A stretch of DNA of 64,000 nt from Manihot esculenta (Eukaryota; Streptophyta; Magnoliopsida; Malpighiales; Euphorbiaceae). Shown one piece after another: positions 20,961-32,239 of this stretch. The DNA lies in the NCBI RefSeq assembly GCF_001659605.2, contig NC_035173.2:16237003-16301002 (forward strand). Direction: 5' to 3'. The position numbers were made by a program, and so were the translations under genes. Numbering within the stretch: the first letter of the stretch is position 1; each line of letters starts with the position of its first letter. The notes under the pieces are model-generated. The model was given only the letters and a program-made list of their open reading frames with translations. It was not told the origin of the DNA and did not search any database.

Positions 20961-23189
20961 TCTGCCGCCAAGGTCAAGCCCTTAACGCTGTCAGCTTGCT
21001 TGCTCAGCTCTTGCTCCAAGACTACAACCCGAGCTAGGGCTTCTTCTTTCTGCGCCAGCACGACATCAAAATCTGTCTTCAGTAGCTCGTGCTGGTGCCG
21101 GGCCTCGTCCTTCTGGCTCGGGGCCTCATCCCTTTCTTGCCAGATCTCCTCCAAGGAGGACAGCTGCTTTAAAGCCTTGTTGCGCTGATCTTCTGCCTCA
21201 GCTGCCCTCCCATCAGCCCTTTTAAGGGCCTCCAGCGCAGTATGCAGCTCTATTTGGAGGGACCTGGAGTGTTCCCAAGCGGCCGCGAGATTGCCTCGGG
21301 CGTCGCTAATTGCTGATAAGTTCTCCTCTAGGCGTACCTCCTCAATCCAGCGATCTACAGACTCCCGGAGAGAGTGGTCATAAGGGTCCACCTCCATAAA
21401 TAGGCCCATCACCTAGCACAAAGAAAAAACCGTTAAAACAAAGAAACAAAGAAAGCCAAAATGAAAACAAAAGAGATGGCTTACCATCAGGAGCATCTCC
21501 CTGATCGTGTCTCCAAGCTCTCCTCGAGGTCGAGACCGGAACGCTGTCTGCTCTCTAGTAGAACTGGCTAAAAGACCAGTAAGGGCAAGCAAGCGTGGGT
21601 CTGAAGCCTCGGTGACGCCGCCAAACATTTATTCCTTGATAATTTCTGCGACTACGCTCGCGGGAGACTCGTGGGTGATGTCCTCTGCGTTTAGAATGTC
21701 ATTGTCAGGAGCAGACAGCAAAGGCACCACGACAGTCTCCTTCTTCTTCTCGATAGGAGGCAGAGCTTGAGCTAATCTCCTGGAAGCCCGAGATTTCTTA
21801 GGAGCGGGAACCGGGGCAGGCACTTCGGGCAGAGCAGGACATTTGTCCCCGACCTTCTCCACAACATCCCCACCATCAATGGGTTTGGGCCCCGCTCCCT
21901 TGGAGGTAGGGGCAACCCCAAGAGGGGCCTCCTGGGCACCCTCGCCCACCGGGATAACCTCCATCCCTTTCTCCGGAGCTCTCTCCTCAGTTGCGGAGGC
22001 CTTCAATCTCCCCTCTGGAATCTCCTCGGAAGGCAAAATGGGTTTCGTCCTCCCCCGCCCGGTGTCTCCACCCGGCCTAGGAGCGGCCTTAGGAGCCTCT
22101 TTCGCCCCTTCGACTGAAGCACGTGGGGACTGGGGGGCCCGAGCTGATTGGGAAGCCGAGCTCGACCTGCTGCGGCTGGAGGGCCTGGAAGACTTGACCC
22201 CTCGAGAGCTCGGTCTGGGAGCTTGAGAAGCGACCGGAGGTGGAGGAGGTCGGCTAGCAGACTTGGAAGAGATGGCATCAGCCACCCTTTGGGTATTCTC
22301 TTCCACCGACCGCCCAGCCAGGAGGGCGTCCAAAGCGATGTTCATGCTCTCCCAGGACAGTGTGAGATTCTTTGGAGGCTTGATCTGGTCCATTTTCACC
22401 CCGGAAGCTGCAAAAATCCAAAATCCGGACAAGTCAGAACAGCGCTCAATAAAAATCACAAAAACAAAACAAAGCAGGCAAATAGAATAAAGTACCCGCG
22501 TCCTTGATATCCCGAAGATTGGACGCATACAAACACTTTTCGACGTCATACTTCTTTTCTGCAGAAGTCAGTCGAATGAACCCCACCTAATCGGTAAGGT
22601 TCAACTGGGGCAGGTCATTGCAACCCAGAGACACATCCTCCCAGGGGAGATCGAGCTCCCAAACCAGCCCAGTCTCTTTCTTCAGCTCCACCACCATAAA
22701 CCCCTCTACCCAACCTTTGATAGAGTCCTTATATCCCGTAAAAATCGACAACCCTCCGCGAGGGGCAAAGTAGTAAAAATTTTGGCTTGCCTTGACTAGC
22801 CTGAAGAAAGTGACGAACAGGCGCACTGTAGGTGTGAACTCCCAGCTCCGAAAAACAGATTCAAAAGAAGACATGAAGAGAACGGAGTTAGGAGTCAGCA
22901 TTCGAGGAGTAATCTCGAAATACCAAAAAACCTCGATAAAGAAAGGGGTGAAGGGAAACGACAAACCGTATTCCCACTGTTTGGCGAAGAAGACCAAACT
23001 TACGTCCTTTTAAGGGTCAACCAGACCAGAGGGAGGAGGATCGGGAAGAACGATCCTCTCATTCCGGTAAGGAGCCCAGATGTGAAAGAGAGGGATATCC
23101 AGGTATTCCCTGGAAATGAAGTTTCTGATGTTGGACGGGGTAACGCTAGACTCTAGATTGACGACATCGGGGAGACTAGAGCTATCCAT
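20961..23189 (-). pseudogene. Antisense gene in R1, similar to 'putative gypsy-type transposon' proteins
   Basis: Three exons on the strand opposite to R1. The ATG at 23189 opens MDSSSLPDVVNL. Exon 1 is 23189-22496; it contains a stretch like the plant Transposase_28/'gypsy-type transposon' family (FVTFFRLVKASQNFYYF, FTGYKDSIKGWVE) and has in-frame TAA (23010-23012) and TAG (22587-22589). A GT-AG intron (22495-22408, 88 b) leads to exon 2 (22407-21485), rich in Ser, Pro and Arg, with TAA at 21629-21631. A second GT-AG intron (21484-21413, 72 b) leads to exon 3, an alpha-helical, coiled-coil-like segment cut at 20961 by T2. Phases join cleanly at both introns. Function unknown; extra antisense genes are known in Tat-lineage elements. 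Confidence 0.65.
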
Positions 23190-23439
23190 GGCGGAAGAAG
23201 AGATGTACCTGGAAAGCAGTTGGGGCAGATGAGCAGAGGAAAGCGAAGAAAGCAGAAGGGCGGAACAAGCAAATCGCACGGAGAGCAAAGGAGAGCAAGA
23301 ATTTCGAGAAGGCAGAGGGAATTCGAAATTTGAAACAGTAATAAGGTGAAAGGATGTTTTGAGGCAGACTGTACATAAACGGCGCGGTCATAATGATTCT
23401 CGGTATTTACCCCCTCATCAGTCAAGCAATAACTGATGA

Positions 23440-23452
23440 GAAGGTAAAGGGG
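23440..23452 (+). other. R1 polypurine tract
   Basis: GAAGGTAAAGGGG, four bases before the LTR start. It fixes R1 as a plus-strand element, opposite to the antisense gene. Confidence 0.65.
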
Positions 23453-23456
23453 CAAT

Positions 23457-23943
23457 TGATAACCGCTCGATTTCTCCATCCCGGTCTGGGGCCAGGCCCA
23501 TAACGACAGTCCATCACTTGGAAGCCCTCCGGTCTCTTGAATGAACCAGGACCAGCCCGCTCAGCCTTAAGATTAGGGTCCATCCAGACCCCCCAGTTAG
23601 ACCAGCCCAGCCCAGTGGGCCCTAAGACCGGATCTCCACCTGGATCAGTCCACTCCTCTCTAACCCTGTCATGAGAAGAAAGGACAATAGGCCTGGTCAC
23701 TTCGCAATCATGTCTACTCACGCGCCGGAGGGAATTAAATGGCCGCCTGACACAGGGAGGGTCGCTGCATTATCCGTACGTACGGACCCGTACGACAGCA
23801 AGTGTGGTCCTGTGGCAGAAAGGTCGTGACACGCCAATGGAAAGGCGGGATAAAAAAGGGAGACACCCTCCCCACAAACTAAGTTTTTTCTTTAGTTCAG
23901 AAAACCCTTATAAAACTTTATTTTTCTGGATCTCAGATCATCA
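23457..23943 (+). repeat. R1 3' LTR
   Basis: 487 bp, TGATAACCGC to ATCATCA. It shares its start, its end and an internal stretch around GTACGTACG with the R2 LTR. Confidence 0.78.
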
Positions 23944-25169
23944 ATTGATAATAATTAATTAAATATTATAATTAAACACTATTTTTTTTAATTATTGCAG
24001 ACCGAAACTTAAACTATTTAAACCAAATAATATAGCTATAATATAAATAGTAGTATAATTACGAAGGATGAAATAGGAAGTGAGACGGGTTCATGTGATC
24101 GGACAGTGGATAAATTAAAATGGCATTAAGGGTGTGCATAAGAATGGGACCAGAAAGCGAAAGCAGCGTATTATGGAGAGGGATGTTGCAGGGTAACCCC
24201 CCAGACAAAACCAGGTTGCCCATTGGCCCACGTGTCAACCCCCGTGCGCTTGTTTACTTGAAAGCAATATTTGAGAGTGCGTCAACCTCAGAGTCTTAGA
24301 AAACTGCGCATTACAATTTTTTTTTAGAAAGCAATATTAAACAAACCATTGGCCTTTAATTTTTACAAATTAGAATCGAAACGTATGATTTGAAACAAAC
24401 CATTTTGTAATTTCAGTATGATTCCATTTGAATTTAGATTTAGATTTTTACTTCAATTTTATTTTTACTTTAATTTTAGTTATAATTTTAATTATTGTAC
24501 ATAAAATTACAATATTATTATATTTATTTTAAAATATATATGCAATTTATATTATATAAATAATATTTGATCACTCGTATAATTAAGAACTATAAATAAT
24601 TTAATATATTTATGACTGAAATTAGTTTTAAAATATAAAAACAAAATTTTGAAATTAATATAAAAGTGAAATTAATGTAACATTATAATTTCGTGAATAT
24701 TTTAAAACACACTTAAATTAATTTGAGTCCAAAAAGAGAATTTTTAGTGTAAAGTATATGATTATTTTTAATTATAGAATTTGTATATTGTGTGTAATAG
24801 TTATTGTTAGGTTATTCGCTATGCTAAATTTAGAAAATAATTTGAGAGCTGTGGATACATGTGAGTGTATTTATAGTTTGATTATCTTGTCCTAAGTTGT
24901 TGGGTCATTTTAATTTTAATTTAAATATTTTAGTATTTACTGACATGTTTCAAAATTTAAGATGTGACGAAAAATTTACAGGTGTAAACGTTGTTTGTAG
25001 CTTATAATTTAATTTAAATGATGGCAATCGACATATGTTTTCTGAATTATTTTTTTAAAAAAAATATTATCGATCAGCTAATAAAAAGTCGTTATAAATT
25101 GAGGACAAGATTGTCCAAATAGTAGGACTTGTATAAAAATATATAATCTAGCTAAACTATGAGCTAACA
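23944..25169. other. AT-rich intergenic DNA
   Basis: No coding signal, RNA gene or repeat that I recognise. Composition changes sharply to AT-rich right after the R1 LTR. This suggests it is older flanking DNA into which R1 inserted. Confidence 0.6.
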
Positions 25170-25239
25170 TATTGGTTTGTTTATCTATTTAACAGATAAA
25201 TGTTAAAATTCTGCGATAAAAAGAGTTTTATAATTAGAT

Positions 25240-25580
25240 ATTATAGAACTAGCAATAAAAAATTTAGAAATAGAAGAATTCACTGCATTGGCTACCACCT
25301 GACAATCCACTTCAATCGTAATATTTGTAAAGATATGCAGGATTAAATCTGTTAAAGTTTCACGTAAAGCTAACGGCTCAACAATAATATGTGAATAAAT
25401 ACCTTGGAAAACACCCGAAAACCCAGTACCAAGCTACCATTAGCATCTGTTACTACCATACTATATACACTTAAGTTATCTTCTTCATTCACCGATGCAT
25501 CAACATTACACTTAAAATACCTAAAATGCATAGAGTCCATCTACCAAGTTGGGGAGCCTGAATAGGAATAACATTTTCAG
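25240..25580 (-). pseudogene. LINE RNase H domain remnant
   Basis: Minus-strand translation gives a C-terminal plant LINE RNase H pattern: KCNVDASVNEE near 25525, a VVTDANGS turn, and IEVDCQVVANAVNSS near 25310. At least one stop interrupts it. It is separated from the zf-RVT part by the C1 insertion. Confidence 0.65.
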
Positions 25581-25636
25581 CTACTCGACAAGAGCGTGTT
25601 GCCATCTAATCATGAAAACAATAATTAGTCAATAGA

Positions 25637-25641
25637 AACAC
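25637..25641. other. C1 target-site duplication, left copy
   Basis: AACAC, identical to 28758-28762. Confidence 0.85.
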
Positions 25642-25820
25642 TATAGAAGTCTACTGTATATGGAAAACTCAAATTGAGTTTGTTTTCTGTATTGTATTAA
25701 CTATATATAGAGTATAAGTTACAGCTGTATTTGTTACAAGTGATAGTCTTTGTTACAAGTGATAAACATAAATACAAAAAATTATAAAGTATAACAGAAA
25801 CAGTTAGCTTAACCTTATCA
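25642..25820 (-). repeat. C1 3' LTR
   Basis: 179 bp, sense TGATAAGG to CTTCTATA. It differs from the other LTR by an A/C change near 25728. Confidence 0.93.
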
Positions 25821-27827
25821 GACCCCCGCAATTCGAGTTTCGGATACTGAAGATCGAATTGTTAATTGTTGCATTAAGGCTTGATGTCTTGCCTTAGTCA
25901 AAGGCTTCGTTAAAATATCTGCGAGTTGATCTTTGGAGCATATATACTGAACACAAACTTCATTCTTTTGGACTTTATCTCTAACAAAATGAAAATCTAC
26001 TTCCAGATGTTTCGATCGAGCATGAAAGACAGGATTTGCAGTAAGATAATTAGCACCTATATTATCACACCATAAATTAGGGACTGTTGAAGACATGCAC
26101 CCTATGTCTTGTAGCAGCGATTGAATCCAGGTAAGCTCAGTTACTGCTAGCCCTATTGCACGATACTCAGCCTCAGTAGAGGATTTAGCTACTGTTTGTT
26201 GTTTCTTCGAGCTCCAGGATACTAAATTTTTGCCCATGAAAATAGCATAGCTTGAAGTAGATTTTCGGTCATCCACACAACTGGCCCAATCAGCATCAGT
26301 ATACACATTTAGATGTGTATTGAGAGACTTAGAGAAAAACAGTCCATAATTTGATGTTCCCTTCAGATATCGAAGAATCCATTTGACTAGCACCCAATTG
26401 TCGGTTGTAGGAGCATGCATGAACTGTGAAGCTCTATGAACAGAGTAAGTGACTTCCGGTCGTGTCAAACTCAGGTATTGCAGTCCTCCAACAATGCTCC
26501 TATACAACGTAGGATCTTCAAACAAAGGACCATGATTGGTAGCTTTCTCTTTGGTACTCGCCAGTGTTGTGAGCCCTTTGCAATCTGGCATTCGTGCTTT
26601 AGAAAGCAAATCTAATATGTATTTTTGTTGGGTAAGCATCAAACCATCAGATAACCAGTGTGCCTCCATCCCAAGAAAATAATCAAGACGCCCCAAGTCT
26701 TTGAGTGCAAATTCAGATTGCAAGGAGCTAATAATATGATGGATATAATCAGCATCAGATCCTGTCATGATTATATCATCGACATAGACAAGCACATAAA
26801 TTGTAACTCCATTTTTGGCGAATAGGAACAAGGAGGAATCAGCAGCTGACATACGAAAACCAAGAGAAGTGAAGGCAATAAAAAGTTTCTTGTACCATTG
26901 TCTAGGAGCCTGACGTAGACCATAAAGAGATCGACGCAAACGGCAAACATGATCAGACTTTGTTTCATCACGAAATCCTGGTGGCTGCTCCATGAAGACT
27001 GCTATATCAAGATCGCCATGTAAGAAGGCATTGGAGACATCCAGTTGTTGAACAAGCCATCCGTTTGAAATTGCAATAGAAAGAATTATTCGAACAGTTG
27101 TTGGTTTAATGACAGGGGAAAACGTATCAACAAAATCAATACCAGGGCGTTGATGAAACCCCTTTGCGACAAGCCTTGCTTTGTAGCGATCAACAGAACC
27201 ATCTACCTTCTGTTTGATTCAAAATACCCACTTACAACCCACAATATTTTGAGCTTGATGCCTAGGAACAAGATCCCAAGTGCGAGTTTGAATAAGAGCA
27301 GTCAATTCATTTTGCATAGCCTCCCTCCAATGGCTGTGTTTGACGGCCTGTGAATGACAGGTAGGTACAAGAGATAAGATACTCACATTATGGGATTGAG
27401 GAGTCCATGGCTGCCTTGGTTTTAATGAGCCAGTTTGCTGCCTAGTAACCATGTGATGCAATGTGGGTGGAGCAACAGGTACAATAGCAGGGTTTTGATC
27501 TGTAGGAGTTGATGTTTGAGAAGGTACAGTTGGGCTGTCAAATCTTGTTGCCAAGGGAACTGGACTCAATGAAACGGTACGATTTGTGGACTGACTTGAG
27601 GTGGCAATGTCATCCGGTTGAACTATAGTATCAGACTGAACCGTATTAGAATGAACCGCCAAAGAGAGATTTTGGCATGCTGGTTCGATTTGCTGGATGG
27701 GGCTGCTGTCATTTTGAGTGGGTAACGCTGCTATTGTGGAATTAGTGGGAGCAGCTCCAAGAATTCCATCAGAACAGGATATAAACGGAACAGGGGGCAG
27801 CGGAACCGACGTCGGACCCTGTGACAT
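25818..27827 (-). pseudogene. C1 pol: linker, reverse transcriptase and RNase H
   Basis: One frame with a single TGA at about 27219-27221, after the conserved GCKWVF, where an arginine codon is expected (CGA to TGA). Motifs in order: [32 protein letters not shown] sequence, [20 protein letters not shown], the catalytic YVDDIIM, then RNase H with [30 protein letters not shown] and LADILTKPL. The natural stop TGA (25818-25820) is formed by the first three bases of the 3' LTR. Integrase is absent upstream because of the internal deletion. Confidence 0.9.
25821..25830 (-). other. C1 polypurine tract
   Basis: GCGGGGGTC-type run on the minus strand abutting the 3' LTR. It also encodes the last residues of pol. 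Confidence 0.75.
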
Positions 27828-27881
27828 ACAAGATCATCAAAACCGACGTCGCTTAATAATAGCGCATAAAGATCATCAAAA
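27804..27881. repeat. Short direct repeats at the C1 deletion junction
   Basis: AACCGACGTCG occurs at 27804-27814 and 27841-27851. AGATCATCAAAA occurs at 27831-27842 and 27870-27881. Both pairs lie within 80 bases at the gag/linker junction. Confidence 0.75.
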
Positions 27882-28504
27882 GATATTGGTGCATGTCGTG
27901 ACTCAATATTGCGAGTAAAGGGTTGATACTCAGATCCCAAGCCAGCAAGCACGTCGCATACAAGATTTTCATCAGAGATCAAATGATCAAAAGCGCTCAA
28001 TTGATCTGCGATAGACCGTGCTTTCTTCATATAATTATCAATATTGTCATTGCCCTTGTTAAGGTGTTTCAATTCCTTCCTTAACTGCTGAATTTTGGTC
28101 TTAGCTCCTTTGGAATAAATCGTATAGAGTTTATCCCATGCTTCCTTTGCACTAGAACAATGAATAATCTGAGTTAGAATATTTTCAGATACAGAGCTAT
28201 TAATCCAGCTCTTCACAATTTGGTCTCTGGAGAACCAATCAGAATATTCGGGATTCAATCCATCATCTGCCAATTGTTTGGGTGGCGGTGAAATTGATCC
28301 ATCAACATGTGATGCCAGCTTATATCCGTAAAGAAGCGGCATAATCTGGGCTTCCCATAAAAGTTAATTGGAGGAGGTAAGTTTCACGGTAATAAACTGA
28401 GAGATATTAGGGATCTGAACTGAAGACTGTATAGGAGAAGAAACAGAGGAGACAGAAGAGACAGAAGAGGCAGAAGCAGGAGATTTTGAGGCAAGATCAG
28501 CCAT
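27831..28504 (-). pseudogene. C1 gag (C-terminus deleted)
   Basis: The ATG at 28504 opens MADLASKSPASASSVSS, with a short Ser/Val repeat. TAA at 28364-28366 interrupts the conserved first helix. The frame then continues through YSDWFSRDQIVKSWINSSVS, AKEAWDKLYTIY and DNYMKKARSIADQLS to DDLYALLLS, a standard copia gag core. Right after this the sequence jumps to the pre-RT linker, so the zinc knuckle is lost. Confidence 0.85.
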
Positions 28505-28566
28505 TGAAAGCAGAAAAAGAGATGAGAAAAAGAACAAGAGAGAATAACGATCACTTTAGCACAGAA

Positions 28567-28578
28567 GCTCTGATACCA
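28567..28578 (-). other. C1 primer binding site (initiator Met tRNA)
   Basis: TGGTATCAGAGC on the minus strand, directly adjacent to the 5' LTR. Confidence 0.9.
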
Positions 28579-28757
28579 TATAGAAGTCTACTGTATATGG
28601 AAAACTCAAATTGAGTTTGTTTTCTGTATTGTATTAACTATATATAGAGTATAAGTTACAGCTGTCTTTGTTACAAGTGATAGTCTTTGTTACAAGTGAT
28701 AAACATAAATACAAAAAATTATAAAGTATAACAGAAACAGTTAGCTTAACCTTATCA
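28579..28757 (-). repeat. C1 5' LTR
   Basis: 179 bp, nearly identical to 25642-25820. Confidence 0.93.
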
Positions 28758-28762
28758 AACAC
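28758..28762. other. C1 target-site duplication, right copy
   Basis: AACAC, identical to 25637-25641. Confidence 0.85.
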
Positions 28763-28929
28763 ATGTCGCGGAGTGGAAGGAATCCATTCCTAAAGGAGTC
28801 GGTTCCTTGCATTTAATGTATGCCACATAAAAATACACTTTCTCGATGGAATATCCATAGGTTGGCTAAAAATACACTAAAAACAGAACTCTTGACAATC
28901 AAGAAAAGATAATGAATCAATCGACAAGT

Positions 28930-29910
28930 CTAAGAGAGACCAACAAGATCTTGCAAAATGATAGCTAACCAACACATGCAACAAATCCTCATTTGCCTGA
29001 CACAACAAACAATGCACATCAAGTGGGATACCCCTATGTTGAAGACGATCCCGTATGGGAAGTAAATTATGTGTGATGCACCATAAAAAAATTTTAAATT
29101 TAGGAGGTACATTAAGTTGCCATAAACCTCACCAATCAACATATATGCTCCATATTAAATTGGATGATTGCAAAGACAAAGCCACCTTATATCCTGATTT
29201 GATTGAGTAAAGCGTATTACAATTAAAATGCCATAACATCATCCACATCAAATCTAGCAATTGGATTATACTGAAATTTTTGTACATTTGAAAGTAAAAA
29301 AAATACACGATAGTGGATAATTCCAACACCTCCCCTGCTGATCAACTAAATTATGAACTGCTAAATCAAGAAAACCCGAGACAGGAGGTGAAGAAATTAA
29401 TAAACCATCATCATAAGGCAACCATGGATCCTTTCAAACATGAACACTCTTACCATCTCCAATATGCCAATGTAAACCACGTAATAATGGTTGAGCAACA
29501 AACAAACTCTTCCATGTATAACTAGAATTATACCCAATGCGAGCATTAAGAAAATTCTCATGCGGATAATATTTAGTTTTGAATACACGAGCAAATAAAG
29601 AATGGTTGTCTAAAGACAACTACCAACCTTGCTTGGCCAATAATGCTAAATTAAAGCAATACAAATCTCAAAAGCCTATACCTCCAGAAGATTTTGATCC
29701 ATATATACAATCCCATGAAAGCCAGTGTATCCTTCAAGTTCCATCCTATCTCGAACCTAAAAAAAAAAGAATTCATTATTTTTTGTGATTCATCACCTAT
29801 ACTCTTAGGGATCATAAATACACTTATACAATATTGTGGAATAGATTGTGCCACTGGCTTTAAAAATTCTCCTTTCCTGCTTTGCTTAAAAATCGACCTC
29901 TCCAATTATG
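28930..29910 (-). pseudogene. LINE linker and zf-RVT domain remnant
   Basis: Right to left on the minus strand: a thumb/linker region with SIPQYCISVFMIPKSI; the typical SLFARVFKTKYYPHENFL and SSYTWKSLFVAQPLL; then a zf-RVT region with PPKFKIFLWCITHNLLPIRD, RGIPLD and a cysteine pair (CLLCQANED). In plant LINEs this order lies between RT and RNase H. Frames shift several times. Confidence 0.75.
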
Positions 29911-29949
29911 TAACCTTTGCCAGATTATATCTTTCAAGAAAGAAAAAAC

Positions 29950-31000
29950 TTGTCTCTTATTATGACCAATTAAAGAATAAAGTCCAAGGTATTTGCTATG
30001 ATCCAAAGGAACATAAACTGATAATTCGGCCATGATATATTCCCTTAACTAAGAGGAAACATTAAAACTGAAATAAATACCATAATTATGAAAGTTGACC
30101 GCCTGTCTTGAAGCTTGCTCATATACTGACAAAATATTTTTAATAAATGTACACTCCCTCTATGTAGCCTTAAAGAACATAAATGAATCATTAGCGAAAA
30201 ATAAATGTGAGATACTCGGACCATTTCAACAACACAACAACCATGAATATCACTAGTGGCTTCAGCACGCAAAAGCTCATAGGATAAATAAATATGGAGA
30301 CAATGGACCTCCTTGTCTCAAACCCTACTGTGGAACAATCAGTCCCACCTCCATCCCATTTACAGAAGCATGATATGAGACAGTTATGACACAAAGCATA
30401 ATCAGATCCACCCATTCCAATGCAAAGCCCATCTGAAGCATAATTTGTCGCAAACAAGTCCAGTCCACTCTATCATATGCCTTACTAATATCAATTTTTA
30501 ATGCAAATTCACTATTATTACCTCTTGTTTTGCGATGCATATAATGTATAATTTCAAAGGCAACAAGCACATTATCCGTAATCATCCTACCTAGGACAAA
30601 AGCAGACTGATATATAGATATAATCTGAGATAGCATGGTTTTTAATCTATTAGCAAGAACATTTGAAATTATTTTATACAAGACATTGCACAACAAAATA
30701 GGTCAAAAATCCTTAACAAAAGCAAAATTGTCACATTTTGGTATCAACACAATCATTGTATCATTTAAAGCAATCAGAAACTGACTTGTCGTGATCCACT
30801 GGAAACATTGTGCAACCAAAAGAGACCAAAATTGGTGATAAAAAGCTAGATTCAAACCATCAAGTTCAGGTGCTTTATCAAGATGCATCTGCTTGAGAGC
30901 CTGTGTAAACTCAACCAAGGTAAAAGGAGCCAACTGAGATGTGTTATTCTCTCCTGATACACAAGGTTTAACCTAACGAATAACATTATCACAATCACTA
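29950..31000 (-). pseudogene. LINE reverse transcriptase remnant
   Basis: Non-LTR RT domains: LDKAPELDGLNLAFY, VLIPKCDNFAFVKDF, then ANRLKTMLSQIISIYQSAFV, ALKIDISKAYDRVDW and GLRQGGPLSPYLF. The catalytic box reads FANDS instead of FADDS (Asn codon at plus 30190-30192), so one metal-binding aspartate is lost. Several stops lie between segments. Confidence 0.85.
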
Positions 31001-31479
31001 TTACTTGTAAAAAATAAATTCTGAAAATATGATATAACAAGAGAATTAATGTCATTTGGTTCAGAATGCTAGTTACCGTCATTGTCTTACAAATTGGTTA
31101 TGTGATTTCTCTATGTCGTAGGGTAGCATGCAAATGAAAAAATCTTGTATTAGTATCACCTTCTTGCAACCACATCAATTTGGATCACTATTTCGAGAGT
31201 ATCTCTTCTTGCTTCAACACTTCATTCAATTCCTTTCGAATATTTGCTATTAATGGGCCAACAGTATCATGTAAAGAGTGATGAAGACACAATAATTGTC
31301 CTCTAAGTGTATATATTTGCTACTTGAACTGATGAGAAACACCCTTACTCCACTGTAGGATATCATTAGCAGGCCTGAATACGGTCCAATAGAGGAGCAG
31401 TTCCATTGGATAGCTAGCTTGATTGAACCACATCTTTCAAACTAGGCTCTTGCAGCCAAACATTCTCAAACTTAAAACG

Positions 31480-32060
31480 TTTATGAACAATAACAGACAC
31501 ATGATCATGAAATCAGAGAAGAAGGGGGGAGTGATCTGAAACACTACTAACCAAATTGTTCAAATCGCTGATTAGGAAATAAATTCAACCGGCCATCAAT
31601 AACCATTGCACGATCCAGCCTTTCAAAAATAGCATGCTCAGTTCCACATCCACATTATCATGTGAAAGAAAACCCATGTAAAGTCAAATAAGATGATTGA
31701 CAATCCTCAACTGCACTTCGAAAAACATTTATTAACACTTATGGTTGAGGATTTCCATCCAATTTTTCATCAACATGCAGAATGTCATTATTATAATCTC
31801 CAATACATAACCATGGAAGAGAAGACAAACGAGAGAGTGCTCGAAGACAATTCCAAGATACAACATGTTTTGCACGTACTGAGCAGCCATTAAATGCCAC
31901 CTTTTACCCATTGGATAATCAACTTGCATGTCAATATGGTATTGAGAAAATCCCATAACCATAGCATTAGCAGAACCATGCCAAGATATTACTAGACTCG
32001 CACTCCTATCAACACTGTCAACAGCAAGACAATTAGAAAAACCCAATCGAACCTTAAGCT
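31480..32060 (-). pseudogene. LINE endonuclease remnant
   Basis: Minus-strand frames give a plant LINE endonuclease pattern: GFSNCLAVDSVDRS and LVISWHGSANAMVMGFS, then after a shift a segment recognisable as the SLPWLCIGDYNDIL-type catalytic region. Broken by frameshifts. Confidence 0.65.
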
Positions 32061-32239
32061 CATTAATCTAGCGACCATGAACTAGCATTTTAATTAAAAA
32101 TAGAAAATTTGGCTTATTATTTTTAACAATCTCTGTAAGAGCCAACACTGCTCGAGGGTTGCCAAGCCCTTAGCAATTTCAACATAAGGTTTTCATGGTT
32201 GTCGACAGGCCTGTTCAACAAGTCCCACCATTAACTGAT

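Larger units (their letters stand above)
20961..23943 (+). mobile_element. R1: Tat-like Ty3/gypsy element, 3' end
   Basis: A plus-strand polypurine tract and 3' LTR (23457-23943) follow an antisense, spliced-looking gene. The LTR starts TGATAACCG and ends ATCA, like that of R2 (47409-47866), which has a clear Tat-type pol. The pol region of R1 would be left of the T2 insertion, outside the window. Confidence 0.75.
25642..28757 (-). mobile_element. C1: Ty1/copia element, internally deleted
   Basis: 3116 bp, bounded by two 179-bp LTRs that appear to differ at only one base, with AACAC on both sides. Minus-strand order is LTR, Met-tRNA primer site, gag, then directly the pre-RT linker, RT, RNase H, polypurine tract and LTR. 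The gag zinc knuckle, protease and integrase core are missing. Nearly identical LTRs point to a recent insertion, and the missing genes imply help in trans. It lies within the LINE. Confidence 0.93.

Noticed and set aside
20961..23189. The antisense gene as an ordinary host gene unrelated to R1
   Set aside because: It abuts the R1 polypurine tract and LTR, and its start resembles a family known from plant gypsy elements. A captured host gene remains possible but is less likely.
23153..23479. Minus-strand frames overlapping the R1 polypurine tract
   Set aside because: They overlap the supported antisense gene start in other frames and show no domain.
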